NCBI GenBank assembly: GCA_022457155.1
Contig: JAJGOT010000089.1
Location: 1,478,001 to 1,542,000 of the forward strand
DNA from: Cladopsammia gracilis
Lineage: Eukaryota; Cnidaria; Anthozoa; Scleractinia; Dendrophylliidae
Direction of reading: 5' to 3'
Length of the DNA stretch: 64,000 bases
The notes beneath the pieces are model-generated. The model was not told the origin of the DNA and ran no database searches. It saw only the letters and a program-made list of their open reading frames with translations. The position numbers and the translations under genes were made by a program. Shown here one piece after another: positions 44,290 through 55,404 of this stretch (position 1 is its first letter; each line of letters starts with the position of its first letter).

Positions 44290-47200
44290 GTTTGTACTTA
44301 CCTGTACTTCTGTCAAACGACAATGAATTTTGCTGCAACTACCACCAGTTGAAATCTTTTTCCTCGGTCTATAATCAGGCGAGAAAAAGCTTTACAAACT
44401 GCTGTGGGCAAGCTTTGAGTAATCATGTAAGAAACGTTAATCTAAATCACGCGATTTATCGGTAGGTTTCAAACCCTAACCAACTATCTTTGTGTTGAAT
44501 ATTGCGTGTTTACCTTTACTGTACTTGTGCCAAGCGACAGTGAATTTTGCTGTGGCATCCAATAGGTGAAATCTGTGCTCTCAATTTATAAGCAGGCGAG
44601 AAAATGCTTAAAAGTATAGCGAATGCTTTTAATGGCTGGCGAATAATTGAAATGTACACCGCCTCTCGGGAATGAGGAAGTTCTTGCGCAATCATCTGAT
44701 ACCAGAAATTAAAGTGGGCTTACAGCGTGACCATATGAATTTTTCACTAAGAAAGATGTATGTATGATCTTTCGGTGATTCAAATGTTATCAGGTTGGAC
44801 AACAGCTTTTCAAAAACTTACACAGTGCAGTGAATTTAGCGACTACTGTAAGTACAAAACTGAACTGGGCAGCGCTCTTGTCACGCTCAAACGAGGATTT
44901 TCAAATCAATCAGATACAACGGGATACAAGAACCCATTAGAATACGATATCTTTTACTTTATAAAAGCCTGGTTTTCTCGTTAAAAATTGAAATTATGAA
45001 ACCTACAAGAACAGAACACTAATTTTTTATCTACTTAAAATGACCCATAAAATCTTAAACCGCCATTTAAGTTAGATCTTCGTTTAAATAGCCGGCTCAG
45101 TGTGTTTCTTGGTTACAAACCTGATCAAACATTTTAGACACAGGCGACACAACAAACTGTTGCTTGCAAGTTCCAGGCAAGCAACATAAAATAATTACTA
45201 GCTAATGTCGAATATTGCGTTTGTACTTACCTGCACTTCTGTCAAACGACGATGAATTTTGCTGCAACTACCACCAGATGAAATCTCCTTCCTCAATCTG
45301 TAATCAGGTAAGAAAACGTTTCACAAACTGCTGTGGCGAGCTTTAGGTAATCATATAAAGACAGATTAATTTAAATCATTCATCGCAGCGTTTTACACTG
45401 GATTTTACACCCTTACCAACTATCTTTTGTGTTAAATTATGAGTTTTTACCTGTACTATCCTTTTGTCAAACGATAGCGAATTTTTCTGCGGCAACTAAA
45501 ATCTGAAATCTTTATACCAGGCGAGGATGACGGAATGCTTTGAACGGTGGTTAAAATAATTGAAATGTACATCGACTCTCGGAAATGAGGAAGTTCTTAC
45601 GCAATCATACTATTGATTCGTAAGCGTGGCTACTCAGCCCGTTTCTGATGGTCAAATGGCAAATGGTAAACGCCAATCTCGAACGGAATTTCCCGTTTAA
45701 AAGTATAACTTACCATTTGCACAATCCGTGGACCAACCGATTTTCCCATGACAAGGTAAACACTGACTATCACGCAAACTTGTCCAGGCAGTATGCAAAT
45801 TATAAATAGCTGTCAAAAGATACATAATTCGCACACGACCCGCAGTCTCACGATAAGGGATCACTCGTTTAAACAAAATAGCTTCGCTTTCGTTCTTTTA
45901 TAACATCTGACCACAGCACAAGGCGCACAAAAATGCAAAGTTTTTAAGCAGTTTACACTGAATTAGCTGTTTTGATTGCGCCGCGGGCAAAACGACCATG
46001 CATTTGTCAAACGTAAGAGCACGGAATGTAACGTATGGCAAAAATGAAGCATTTTAACACCTAAGACAAACGTTTACGTTTACGAATAAACGGCAGTAAT
46101 GCGAAAAATCGTTGAGGCTGCGAAAAATCGCAAATTTTGTAAAATTCGCAACCCGCTATTGATATGAAACAAAATATGAAACATATGAAACATATGAAAC
46201 AAAAAATCGTAAAATTTGCAGGGTCAACCTCAACGAAAAATTGTAATTTTTGCTGATACGTACTAGTACATTGCATAACAGAGCTGCAGAGAAGGCAAAA
46301 TAGAAGCCAAATATTGCTCTGTTAATTTGGGATCAAAATCAGCTATAACTCCTGCAATATCGCAATTTGTCGTCGTTGTCTGTTCACGCAAGTCGATTGC
46401 CCGTCAGAAAAAGCCGATGCAACATACTGTCGCGTGCAAGGCCTTGGATGAACTTGAATCGATTCTGCTAATTTAACCGTTTGCAATACTAGTATTGTGG
46501 TGAATAATGCATTTGTAGCTTAATTACTTCTACTGTTATTTCCACAAATATTGGCCAGCCTTACGGGTAAGGAAACAGACTGTGGAATTTCTAAACGAAC
46601 GATGAACTTTGTATAATTTTCGTTACATTCCTCAGAACAAAGCGAAACGCGCTAAGTAGTCAGTCACTCTATTCAAAAGTTTTGTCGCTTTGGAAGCGGA
46701 CTTAAAATTTTGCGAAACACTTATTTATAAGAAAGAACGGTTTGAATCAACCTAAAACAAAAATGACAGAGAAATAAAAACTTCGAATGCAAAATTGCAA
46801 CCATATCATTGCTTAACTTGCATGACCTGTGTCAAGAGACAAATTATGGATTTTAAAAAGCAGGTATCAGTATTACTATTCTGTTGTATAGTTCACGGAA
46901 TAATTCATAACCATTTTCAAGTTTTACACAAACGTTTTTCAGAAGAAGAAATAGCAAAGTGTCGTGACATAACCTATGATTTGATAAAGATGAAACGCAG
47001 ACGTAAATTTCGGGATATTCCACTTTTTGCCATTATAAAGAACATTCCTAATTCCATCTTCAAATTTAACATATTTCTTCTGAAAACTTATCATTGTACT
47101 TGACTAGGACATTGCAAAACAGAGAAGACAATTCAAATACAAAATAGAAGCCAAATATTGCTCTGCTCATTTGGGATCAAAATCAGCTATAACTCCTACA

Positions 47201-47790
47201 TTTGTCGTGGTAGTCTGTTCACGCATATCGATTGTCCTCGATCAAAACTGCCTTCAGATTTCTGAACTCTGTGTTTTTCATGTTGCCCGAGACTTCGCTG
47301 GGCTAAAGTACTGTGCTTTTTTATGATGAAAATTAATAGTGCAATATGATCGTGATCTTAAATCTGCTCTCGCGGCTTTTCCTGGAAGACAGAAGTTAAG
47401 ATCAAATACAAATCATCGGTGTCTATCGTTTTGTCGGGACTTTTCCCTCAAGACTGCATGCATTTGCAGGACGAGAAAGTAAATAAGAAACAAAGAAACC
47501 GTCGACACAACGTATTTTTAGGTTTGCAAACCTCCTAAAACTTTTCAGACAAAGCCAATACAACGGTATACAACAAACTGTTGTGTGCAAGTTCTAGACA
47601 ATCAAAATACAGATTAAGTTTCTAATCACGCGACTCATCGATGCGCTTTTACGCCAAACCTAACTGTTTTATGTGTTGAAAATTACGTTTCTACACGTAC
47701 CTGCACTTCTGTCAAACAACGCTGAACTTTGCTGCGGCTACGCAGGATGAAATCTTTTCCTTCACTGATTTATAACCAAGCGAGAAAGTG
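44290..47790 (-). promoter_or_regulatory. Five TATA-leader-donor modules in unit A
   Basis: Modules lie near 44290-44385, 44505-44605, 45224-45320, 45436-45525 and 47690-47790. Read on the minus strand each has TTTCTCGCCTG or TTTCTCGCTTG, usually a TATA-like box just after it (TTATAAATTGAG, TTATAAATCAGTG, TTATAGACC; degenerate in the third module), then about 30 nt later GATTTCA, a conserved leader including GCAGCAAAATTCA and CGTTTGACAGAAG, and GTACAG/GTAAGT-like donor sequence followed by AAACGCAATATTCAACAC. They could be first exons of a repeated gene family or small RNA genes. No start codon lies in the leader and no partner exon was found. Confidence 0.45.
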
Positions 47791-47897
47791 CTTAAAGAAA
47801 GAGCGACTGCTTGTTGTCGAAATAACTGAAATGTACACCGCCCCTCTCAACACGGAAATCTGCAATCATATATGATTCATCTGTCATCACTTTAAAC

Positions 47898-48323
47898 TTA
47901 TACCTATACTAAACCTATACTAAACTTATACTTTATACTTATACCTTATGATTCTAGAATCTGTACTATTTGCAATGATAACAGGATTGGCGATGAGCTA
48001 CATTACATAACTGAATGCAATAACCATGAATTTGTCAACTTGAGAAAGGACTTTCTTCAAAAGTTATATTGCGTCAATGATGTTTTTCGTGTATTTGATA
48101 AGGGGTCTTTATTTCTGTATTTGTTCTCAATGAAGGATGTTTCCGTTATTAATATATCTTCAAAATATTTTCATGATGTTTTGGAATTAGCAAAAGAATT
48201 AATAGATGTGTAATTGTTTTTGCAATGACATTATATTTTGTACTTTACTCATATTATCTAGTATTTTTTTGCCAATATATCTGTAGGGATATAAGGTATA
48301 ATAAAGTTGTTGTTGTTGTTGTT
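47898..48323 (+). mobile_element. 5'-truncated LINE insertion with CTTTAAAC target duplication
   Basis: Present in unit A and absent from units B and C. CTTTAAAC flanks both sides (47890-47897 and 48324-48331). The insert encodes the tail of a LINE RT with CTICNDNRIGDELHYITEC, stops at 48213 and ends in a TTG repeat tail. It inserted after the large duplication. Confidence 0.82.
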
Positions 48324-49142
48324 CTTTAAACCCGCGCGAGTATGGCGCGCGAGTTTCCACGATAATGCTCGGGCTGCGCTTTCCCGCCTGCCGTTTTCAA
48401 CTGCAACAGCTTTTGTCAATTTGTTGTGTGCCAAGACTTAAGGGTCTTTTGAATACGAAAATTTCCTTGATCAATAATTGTGCCAGAGTTGTGAAAAGTC
48501 AACTGGATAATTTTTTTTATTAACGCGGTTAAAATTCCAAACTGAAATAACTCGGTGAAAAGGTGTTTGTAGTGAAATAACGGAGTTTATTTTTATGAGC
48601 GGCCGCACTTCAGATAGATCATGTTATCATTTGCCCTATTCTTTATTCTTTTTTAACATTGCTAAGTTTCTTTTCACCTGATGGGAACGAAGAATGAAAT
48701 TAGCCTGCCAAAGCATCCAGAAAGTGAAGACAAATTTGTATCGCTTGAGATTATTGTAAGGGTAACAGTCATGCAGTTCATGCAAATGATTTCGATTTTT
48801 TCTTCCAACAAACCTCATTGCGTTTGATGTCTGAAATCTGCCATCAAACTTTCTGTTCCTCGAGATTTCCAAAATAATTTAATCTTTAATCTTTAATCAC
48901 AGTTCGTAACCATACATAACTGATACAAATGTAATGAATGTATAATGTGTAATGTGTAATGAATGTGCAATGTGTAATGTGTAATGTGTAATGTGTAATG
49001 AATCTACTAAAATCTCTCGACTATTCCTGGAAGTCAGAATCAAGATTATACAAAATGCAAATAACCGATTTGTATCGTAAGGGAAAGCGAGAAACCGCAC
49101 ATGCGAAGTGTTTCAAGGCTTGCAAACCTCGTCAGACAAGGA

Positions 49143-49246
49143 AGTACCACTTATGGGTTTCTGGTGGGAGTTATAAGTTATCAACCCCCGCAAACATTTT
49201 TGGTTAACGAAATATTCCTATTTTTCTGAACAAAATGCCGCAAAAA
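49143..49246. other. Spacer between tandem units A and B
   Basis: About 100 bp not shared with the other unit junction. Nothing recognised in it. Confidence 0.4.
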
Positions 49247-49514
49247 ATTTGCTCTGTTGTGATCATATAAAAAGCAAAAATTTATTCATTTTAATTTCCT
49301 GTTGGTTGACTTCTTATAATGAATGAACACTTGTAATGAAACATGACCGTGTTCTTATATTATTATATTTAAACGTTATTTACTGTAAACAATGTGCGGA
49401 AGCCATATAGCACAGACTAGAAAAACATTAATATAATTTTTTTATCTACTTATACTGACCCACAAAATCTTAAACCGCGGTCTAAGTTAGAGCTTCGTTT
49501 AAATAACCGGCTCA

Positions 49515-49739
49515 ATGCGTTTCCTGGTTGCAAACCTCATCAAACTATTAGCTTCAGTAAATGCGTATAAATATTCGTTCTTCCCTAGAACAATCCCTGT
49601 CTGGAATTGCCTTCCGTTTTCAGCGGTACATGCGTCATCTGTCAACCTTTTCAAAGTCAGGATTGTGCTTAATTGGTCACTCGAAAGTTTTTTTATTAGC
49701 TTTCTGTTCTTATCAGCTGCTTATGTAATAATTGTGTAA
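49515..49739 (+). pseudogene. LINE reverse-transcriptase 3' fragment (unit B)
   Basis: A 75-codon plus-strand frame containing NAYKYSFFPRTIPVWNCLP, a hallmark of the C-terminal end of non-LTR retrotransposon RTs, followed by a VNLFKVRI segment. 5'-truncated and part of the duplicated unit. Confidence 0.72.
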
Positions 49740-51062
49740 TGTAAATTGTGTTTCCTTAGCTAGCCGTTGACCAGCCATTGCCAGATTAGTGTACTAATGG
49801 CAATTATCTCAATTTCAGACATAGGCAACATAACAAACTGTTGCTTGCAAGTTCTAGGCAAGCAACATAGAATAATTACTAGCTAATGTCTTGAATATTG
49901 CGTTTGTACTTACCTGTACTTCTGTCAAACGACAATGAATTTTGCTGCAACTACCACCAGTTGAAATCTTTTTCCTCGGTCTATAATCAGGCGAGAAAAA
50001 GCTTTACAAACTGCTGTGGGTAAGCTTTGAGTAATCATGTAAGAAAGGTTAATCTAAATCACGCGATTTATCGGTAAGTTTCAAACCCAAACCAACTATC
50101 TTTGTGTTGAATATTGCGTGTTTACCTTTACTGTACTTGTGCCAAGCGACAGTGAATTTTGCTGTGGCATCCAATAGGTGAAATCTGTGTTTTAATTTAT
50201 AAGCAGGCGAGAAAATGCTTAAAGGTATAGCGAATGCTTTTAATGGCTGGCGAATAATTGAAATGTACACCGCCTCTCGGGAATGAGGAAGTTCTTGCGC
50301 AATCATCTGATACCAGAAACTTAAAGTGGGCTTACAGCGTGACCATATGAATTTTTCACTAAGAAAGATGTATGTATGATCTTTCGGTGATTCAAATGTT
50401 ATCAGGTTGGACAACAGCTTTTCAAAAACTTACACAGTGCATTGAATTTAGCGACTACTGTAAGTACAAAACTGAACTGGGCAGCGCTCTTGTCACGCTC
50501 AAACGAGGATTTTCAAATCAATCAGATACAAGAACCCAGTAAAATACGATATCTTTTACTTTATAAAAGCCTGCTTTTCTCGTTTAAAATTGAAATTATG
50601 AAACCTACAAGAACAGAACACTAATTTTTTATCTACTTAAAATGACCCACAAAATTGCAGATTGTGCTAGGCTACAAGGTAGCTGAAGTACAATCAGAAT
50701 TCTATTATTGTTGCACGAAGAATTCACTAATTGGTCTTGGCCTCAAATGTATAGAAATACCAAAGTCATTAAAAGCGAAAATATGCAGCGCGAAAAAGTT
50801 TCCACAAAAGGTCATGCATACCATATATGGACCAGGCAATCCCATAAGCCTAGGCGCCAGCATCGAGCCGGCGGCCATTGAACTTTGCCACAACAAAATA
50901 AACAGACTATGGAATAAGATAAGCATCTTTAATAAAAAAACTTTTTAAACAATACAGTGCAACAAAGATCTTGGAACCAGTAGACAAAATGAGTCCAATC
51001 TGCAACGAGATAAAAAGGACAATGTTGGCACGGTAGTCATGTAAATAGGGAGGGCGGGAGGG

Positions 51063-51178
51063 AATTAGTGAATTCTTCGTGCAACAATAATAGAATTCTG
51101 ATTGTACTTCAGCTACCTTGTAGCCTAGCACAATCTGCAATTCTATAGCATGTTGCACTCCGAATTCACTAATTGGTC
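51063..51178 (-). repeat. Internal complementary region of the DIRS element
   Basis: The first part (about 51063-51142) is the complement of the left terminus (50656-50733). It continues directly into the complement of the right terminus (about 55548-55584, CTATAGCATGTTGCACTCC). A segment that joins complements of both ends is the template used to complete the ends through a circular intermediate in DIRS replication. Confidence 0.9.
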
Positions 51179-51196
51179 TCGTTCAAAGCAACTGAC

Positions 51197-54100
51197 CTAT
51201 GAAATGACTGCTGTGCCAAAGGAAACAGAGTGGCGAGGACGGTAATAAAAGCGATTGAAAGTTGTCTCCCGGGACCAGTCCGCTGCCGTCAGGATATCTT
51301 TCACTGATACACCACACTGTCTTGCTGCAGAGGAAGAGGCGCCTCTTGTTGAGTGAGCCTTAAAGACACTGGTGTCAATCCCAGCATCTTGTAGAGTCAG
51401 CTTCAGCCATCTACCTATGGAAGTTGATGAAATGGGAGAAAAAGGTCTCTGAGTGGCTAAAAATAAGGGCTGACTAACACCACTATGGCTGCGGTGAATT
51501 TCTGTCTTCTTAATGTATTCCTTCAGACAGGCAACTGGGCATAACTGAACATTGCCTTTAAGGGCTGGGAAAAAGAATGTGACATCTTTTCCAGGAACTC
51601 TGGTCTTAGTTAGCCCTGGAATCCTGAACTCCACACCCTCTGGTAAATATTGCATGAATGCCAAATCCAAGGCATGTAAATCAGACTGGCGCTTTGCACT
51701 TGTTAGAGCAAGTAACATTGCACACTTCCTCGAGAGACGTTTGATATCTAAGATACTGTTATCTGGCCACTTTTCAAATAGATCAGTAACCAGAGAAACC
51801 TCCCAAGTGGCAGAGTAACGGGGTTTAGGTGGTCTCCTATTAAATACCCCTCTCATAAAGTTACACACAATTTCGTGTTGACCCAAGGGAGTTCCTTCCA
51901 AGGGTGGAACTGTGGAGCTAATAGCTGATCTATAAGTATTAATTGTAGAATACTGTTTACCTTGCTCAAACAACTCAGTGAGAAAGTGAACTAAATCACT
52001 CACAGCTGGACGAAAGGGATCAATTTGTCGTTGACGACTCCAGCTACACCACTTAGCCCAACAGGACTTGTACTGAGCATTTGTTGATCTGCGTTGGGCA
52101 GAGAGGAGAATATCTGTAGCTTCTCTCGATATGCCCTCTGATGAGAGGTGATCCCTGAGACTCTCCATCCTGCTAGTGGCAGGGAGTTGTTGGTGATCAT
52201 TGGATGTCTGTCCCCCATTGGGTTTAACAGCAGATCGTTGTGGGACGGAAGCAAAACTGGATTGTCTGTGAGCAGCTGCAGAAGGTGGGGGTACCACGCC
52301 TGGGCTGGCCACACTGGGCATATGATCAACAGAGCTGCTCCTTCGAGGCCTATCTTCCTCAGGCATTTGCTGATCAAATTGAAAGGGGGGAAGGCGTAAG
52401 CATTCTCCTCCCTCCAAGGTTGAACTAGGGCATCGAACTGTTCCGCTAGGGGATCTGGCAGATAACTGAAGAATCTCTCCAACTGAGTGTTGTTCCTGTT
52501 GGCAAAAAGGTCTATCGTAAAGGGACCGAAACTGTGATTCAGAACCTTGAACACTCTTGAATCGAGCTTCCAGTCCGCTGCATCTGGTTTTGCTCGAGAC
52601 TCTGCATCTGCCACAACATTCAGTCGACCCGGGATGTGCTCCGCTCGAAGAGTGATCTTCCTTGCGAGGCACCACTCCCAGAGGGAACGAGCATGTTTGT
52701 CTAACACACTCCTCTTGGCTCCCCCCATTTTGTTTACATAAGCTATAGCTGATGTGTTGTCCATTTGTATTAGGACATGGGCATTGTTCAGGGATTTGGT
52801 GAAGGCCTTGATTGCATAGGTGGCTGCCAGCAGCTCCAGGCAATTTATGTGAAGTGAGGATTCGTGAAGAGACCAGGTTCCCCTTGTCCCGATCCCGTTG
52901 CACACCGCCCCCCAACCCGACCCCGAAGCATCCGATTGGATAAGCATATTTGGAAGGAGGGGCTTCACTGGCCTGGAGTTGGCCATAGGGAGGTTGGTTA
53001 TCCACCAATCTAGGTCTAATCGAACCTCTATGTCTAGAATTACCTTCTGATGGAGGGGAACTCCCTGGTGGTCTAAGAAATTCTTCAGGTGTTGAAGTGC
53101 TCTGTAATGGAGTGGAGCCTGGAAAACAGCTGCCTTTGCTGCTACCATTTTTCCAATTAAGTGTGCTAGATCTGACTGTGAAGCACTCCTGGAACTTAGA
53201 AGACTTCTGCATTCCTTCTGGAGGTTTAAAACTTTGCTGTCTGGGAGGGAAAGGCTCATGGTTATGGAGTTGACCAATACACCTAGGAATTCCATTTCCT
53301 GTGAAGGGAGTAGAATAGATTTGTCCATATTCACAACAAACCCCAGATTCTCCAACAGGTAAATCATTAGAGACACATCTCTTATAGCTCCCTCCCTCTG
53401 AGAATTTAGGATTAGCATGTCGTCTATGTAAATACAAATCCTTAGACCCAGTCTCCTGACATAGGCTACCAGGGGCTTCAGCACTTTTGTGAAGACCCGA
53501 GGTGCTGAAGTGAGACCGAAAGGTAGGCATTTGAACTGGTAAGTTACATTTTTGAATTGAAAGCAAAGAAGCTTTTGGTGTGCCGGGTGGATGGGGACAG
53601 CAAAGTATGCGTCCTTGAGGTCTATTTTGCACATGAAGTCGAAAGGGCGAAGAATGTCCGCAACCACCTTCAAGTCCTCCATTTTGAAATGATGGTGGCA
53701 TACAAAAGAGTTTAGCTTGGACAAGTTTATCACTGGACGCTGCCCGCCCCCTTTTTTCTCCACTAGGAAAAGGTTGCTGTAAAAGAGGTTGCTGTGGTAG
53801 GGGACTTGACGTATGGCTCTCTTGTCTAAGAGGCTGGCAATCTCGTCCTCTACTAAGGCCAACTGACTGGCATTTAAAGGATGTGGGGCGGGCAGCCTTG
53901 ACTGCCTGGGAACCCCTGTCAGCTCTAATTTGTAACCCCTCACAGTGTTGATAGTCCATTGGTCTGATGTTAGGAGTTCCCAGTTCTGGAGAAAATACTT
54001 TAGCCTCCCCGCCCTGGGGATGTCCTCTAAGTTGACGTGGACAAAGGGAAGGGGGGAAGGTGAATGAGAATGGAGAAGGGTTACCTCTGTTTTCCTTGCA

Positions 54101-54484
54101 TGTAGATCCTGTTGGGAGCTTGTGTGGGTTGTTTGTTGGACTTCTGTTCGAACGCAAGCCTTCGGTCTGCCCCTCCCAGGGCAGGCTTCTCTTGGGAGGG
54201 GGCCCTCCGAAAAGGCCGGTTGTTATCATAGGGCCTTTTCCTGTTAAAGCTCTGACTGCTTTGATTTCCGGAAGGCGAATGGGCTTGGTGAGAGGATTGA
54301 TCATTCTGCCCTTGAATAGTTGTTGAAGTACTGCCTCTAAAAGATCTCTTTTTGAACTGGTTTTTCTTGCTTTGAGGCTGGATGGCTTTAGAAACTTTCT
54401 CAGCCAATTCACCAACAAAGTTAAGTTCCTTGGCTTTAGATTCACCAAAGAGGTACTTTTGCATAGAATCAGAGTGTTTTCCAA
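51197..54484 (-). CDS. Tyrosine recombinase frame of the DIRS element
   Basis: A 1095-codon open frame. The last 300 residues are a phage-type tyrosine recombinase: an N-terminal SAM-like segment (RSTNAQYKSCWAKWCSWSR, then STINTYRSAISS), the first catalytic arginine in LTSAKRQSDLHAL, the HxxR box in KAHSTRGAS, and a C-terminal tyrosine in the TTFNRFYYRP segment. This enzyme integrates the circular DNA copy. The first 780 codons overlap the RT frame entirely and are rich in Ser, Pro and Arg, with no known domain; they may be translated or simply unblocked. Recombinase and RT frames overlapping is a known DIRS1 trait, and the length of the overlap here is notable. Confidence 0.88.
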   Translation of the reverse strand: MENTLILCKSTSLVNLKPRNLTLLVNWLRKFLKPSSLKARKTSSKRDLLEAVLQQLFKGRMINPLTKPIRLPEIKAVRALTGKGPMITTGLFGGPPPKRSLPWEGQTEGLRSNRSPTNNPHKLPTGSTCKENRGNPSPFSFTFPPSLCPRQLRGHPQGGEAKVFSPELGTPNIRPMDYQHCEGLQIRADRGSQAVKAARPTSFKCQSVGLSRGRDCQPLRQESHTSSPLPQQPLLQQPFPSGEKRGRAASSDKLVQAKLFCMPPSFQNGGLEGGCGHSSPFRLHVQNRPQGRILCCPHPPGTPKASLLSIQKCNLPVQMPTFRSHFSTSGLHKSAEAPGSLCQETGSKDLYLHRRHANPKFSEGGSYKRCVSNDLPVGESGVCCEYGQIYSTPFTGNGIPRCIGQLHNHEPFPPRQQSFKPPEGMQKSSKFQECFTVRSSTLNWKNGSSKGSCFPGSTPLQSTSTPEEFLRPPGSSPPSEGNSRHRGSIRPRLVDNQPPYGQLQASEAPPSKYAYPIGCFGVGLGGGVQRDRDKGNLVSSRILTSHKLPGAAGSHLCNQGLHQIPEQCPCPNTNGQHISYSLCKQNGGSQEECVRQTCSFPLGVVPRKEDHSSSGAHPGSTECCGRCRVSSKTRCSGLEARFKSVQGSESQFRSLYDRPFCQQEQHSVGEILQLSARSPSGTVRCPSSTLEGGECLRLPPFQFDQQMPEEDRPRRSSSVDHMPSVASPGVVPPPSAAAHRQSSFASVPQRSAVKPNGGQTSNDHQQLPATSRMESLRDHLSSEGISREATDILLSAQRRSTNAQYKSCWAKWCSWSRQRQIDPFRPAVSDLVHFLTELFEQGKQYSTINTYRSAISSTVPPLEGTPLGQHEIVCNFMRGVFNRRPPKPRYSATWEVSLVTDLFEKWPDNSILDIKRLSRKCAMLLALTSAKRQSDLHALDLAFMQYLPEGVEFRIPGLTKTRVPGKDVTFFFPALKGNVQLCPVACLKEYIKKTEIHRSHSGVSQPLFLATQRPFSPISSTSIGRWLKLTLQDAGIDTSVFKAHSTRGASSSAARQCGVSVKDILTAADWSRETTFNRFYYRPRHSVSFGTAVIS
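52000..53943 (-). CDS. Reverse transcriptase / RNase H of the DIRS element
   Basis: A 647-codon intact frame. The RT has LVEKKGGGQRPVINLSKLN, the IDLKDAYFAVPIH motif with the first catalytic aspartate, FGLTSAPRVFTK, and the active-site YIDDML. RNase H follows with SDASGSGWGA, the glutamate in CLELLAATYA, the aspartate in MDNTSAIAYVNKMGG, and the last aspartate in VADAESR. The C-terminal third matches the extension typical of DIRS pol proteins (CPVWPAQAWYPHLLQLL). All catalytic residues are present. The start chosen is the first ATG in the frame; the true start may be further upstream. Confidence 0.95.
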   Translation of the reverse strand: MRGYKLELTGVPRQSRLPAPHPLNASQLALVEDEIASLLDKRAIRQVPYHSNLFYSNLFLVEKKGGGQRPVINLSKLNSFVCHHHFKMEDLKVVADILRPFDFMCKIDLKDAYFAVPIHPAHQKLLCFQFKNVTYQFKCLPFGLTSAPRVFTKVLKPLVAYVRRLGLRICIYIDDMLILNSQREGAIRDVSLMIYLLENLGFVVNMDKSILLPSQEMEFLGVLVNSITMSLSLPDSKVLNLQKECRSLLSSRSASQSDLAHLIGKMVAAKAAVFQAPLHYRALQHLKNFLDHQGVPLHQKVILDIEVRLDLDWWITNLPMANSRPVKPLLPNMLIQSDASGSGWGAVCNGIGTRGTWSLHESSLHINCLELLAATYAIKAFTKSLNNAHVLIQMDNTSAIAYVNKMGGAKRSVLDKHARSLWEWCLARKITLRAEHIPGRLNVVADAESRAKPDAADWKLDSRVFKVLNHSFGPFTIDLFANRNNTQLERFFSYLPDPLAEQFDALVQPWREENAYAFPPFNLISKCLRKIGLEGAALLIICPVWPAQAWYPHLLQLLTDNPVLLPSHNDLLLNPMGDRHPMITNNSLPLAGWRVSGITSHQRAYREKLQIFSSLPNADQQMLSTSPVGLSGVAGVVNDKLIPFVQL

Positions 54485-55343
54485 GCTCAGTTATGTCAGT
54501 AATATGTGAGGACTTAACAATATCCTGGCGTCTGTGTTTGTTGATTGTAGCCACAGCATGTCCCAGCAAGCGGAGACTTTTGAGAACCAGGTTAATTGCC
54601 TCACCGACCTGAAGAGCCCGAGGGTCCCGTTTCAAATGCTGGAGAAGGATGCAAAGTGGACCTGCTGCATCCATATAGTTTCTTTCCGTCACTTGGAGAT
54701 CCTGTTCCCAGCGAAGATTAGCTAGAGACTGCTTACCTTGAATAAGGACAAGCCATTTATCAAGCTCTGGGACATGGAGGGCAGGAACGTCGGGCTTTGG
54801 GAATTGTTTGACGAGCTCGTTATGAGCTTTGTCCTCCATGCACGATCGGAAATAAATATCAATGATTTCCTTGAGATCCGTATCGATATTCCACATACAA
54901 TAACGAGTATTTGTAGAGCCAGAAGGCGGAGGAGTTTCATCGACTACTGTCACTTTAGAAGCGTGTTTCTTCGCCTCCTCTTTTGCCGCCAATAAGGCTG
55001 AGGCAAAGGGGTCGGTAGAACCGCCTTCGGAAACCTTAGCGACTTTGCTCAAGGGTTCCTTATCCCGGTCAGAAAGGCAGCTAGGGGCTGCAACGCTGAG
55101 CAGACTAGCTGCGTAGGATCTCTTTTGGCCGGTTTGCTGTTCGTTCGAAGCAGGCGAGAAACCGTTCATTGACAAACGGGTTTCTTGCAAGGCCGACTGA
55201 TCCTGCGAGGCGCCGGTTAGTTCGCCTCCTTCCAGCGTAGAATCGCCATTCAACGATCCCCTTGGGGATGTAGGCGAAGCCTCATCAGTTACCAAGCCCG
55301 TAGACTCGTGATAAGACACAATTTCTTCATCCATTGTAGCCAA
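54081..55343 (-). CDS. Gag-like first frame of the DIRS element
   Basis: A 420-codon intact frame beginning just inside the right ITR with an ATG in good context (ACAATGGATGAAG; the annotated start is two codons further up). It is acidic and Ser/Thr-rich at the N-terminus, has a central helical region (SLANLRWEQDLQVTERNYM), and a basic, Gln/Ser/Arg-rich C-terminus suited to nucleic-acid binding. It occupies the position of gag in DIRS elements. No zinc knuckle is visible. Its 3' end overlaps the recombinase frame. Confidence 0.82.
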   Translation of the reverse strand: MATMDEEIVSYHESTGLVTDEASPTSPRGSLNGDSTLEGGELTGASQDQSALQETRLSMNGFSPASNEQQTGQKRSYAASLLSVAAPSCLSDRDKEPLSKVAKVSEGGSTDPFASALLAAKEEAKKHASKVTVVDETPPPSGSTNTRYCMWNIDTDLKEIIDIYFRSCMEDKAHNELVKQFPKPDVPALHVPELDKWLVLIQGKQSLANLRWEQDLQVTERNYMDAAGPLCILLQHLKRDPRALQVGEAINLVLKSLRLLGHAVATINKHRRQDIVKSSHITDITELGKHSDSMQKYLFGESKAKELNFVGELAEKVSKAIQPQSKKNQFKKRSFRGSTSTTIQGQNDQSSHQAHSPSGNQSSQSFNRKRPYDNNRPFRRAPSQEKPALGGADRRLAFEQKSNKQPTQAPNRIYMQGKQR

Positions 55344-55404
55344 AAAACTCCCAAAAAGCTTGTACAGAATAAAGCGCGGTCAAACCAAACACTCGCAAAG
55401 TGAA

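Larger units (their letters stand above)
43637..49142. repeat. Large tandem unit A (5.5 kb)
   Basis: The sequence from AATTTGCTCTGTTGTGATCA to CCTCGTCAGACAAGG is repeated at 49247-59143 with high identity. Unit A lacks the DIRS element of unit B but has its own LINE insertion (47898-48323). Neither unit contains a convincing protein gene. A 102-codon frame present in both (46795-47103 and 57333-57641) differs only by amino-acid-changing substitutions, so it does not look constrained. Confidence 0.85.

Noticed and set aside
46795..47103. 102-codon frame conserved in unit B (57333-57641)
   Set aside because: The five differences I see between the copies all change amino acids and none is silent, and there is no family resemblance. 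Conservation is explained by recent duplication.
53000..54480. Possibility that the first 780 recombinase-frame codons are only a shadow of RT
   Set aside because: Not fully rejected: kept as part of the recombinase frame because it is continuous with the catalytic domain and overlap is a known DIRS1 trait, but no domain supports its translation.
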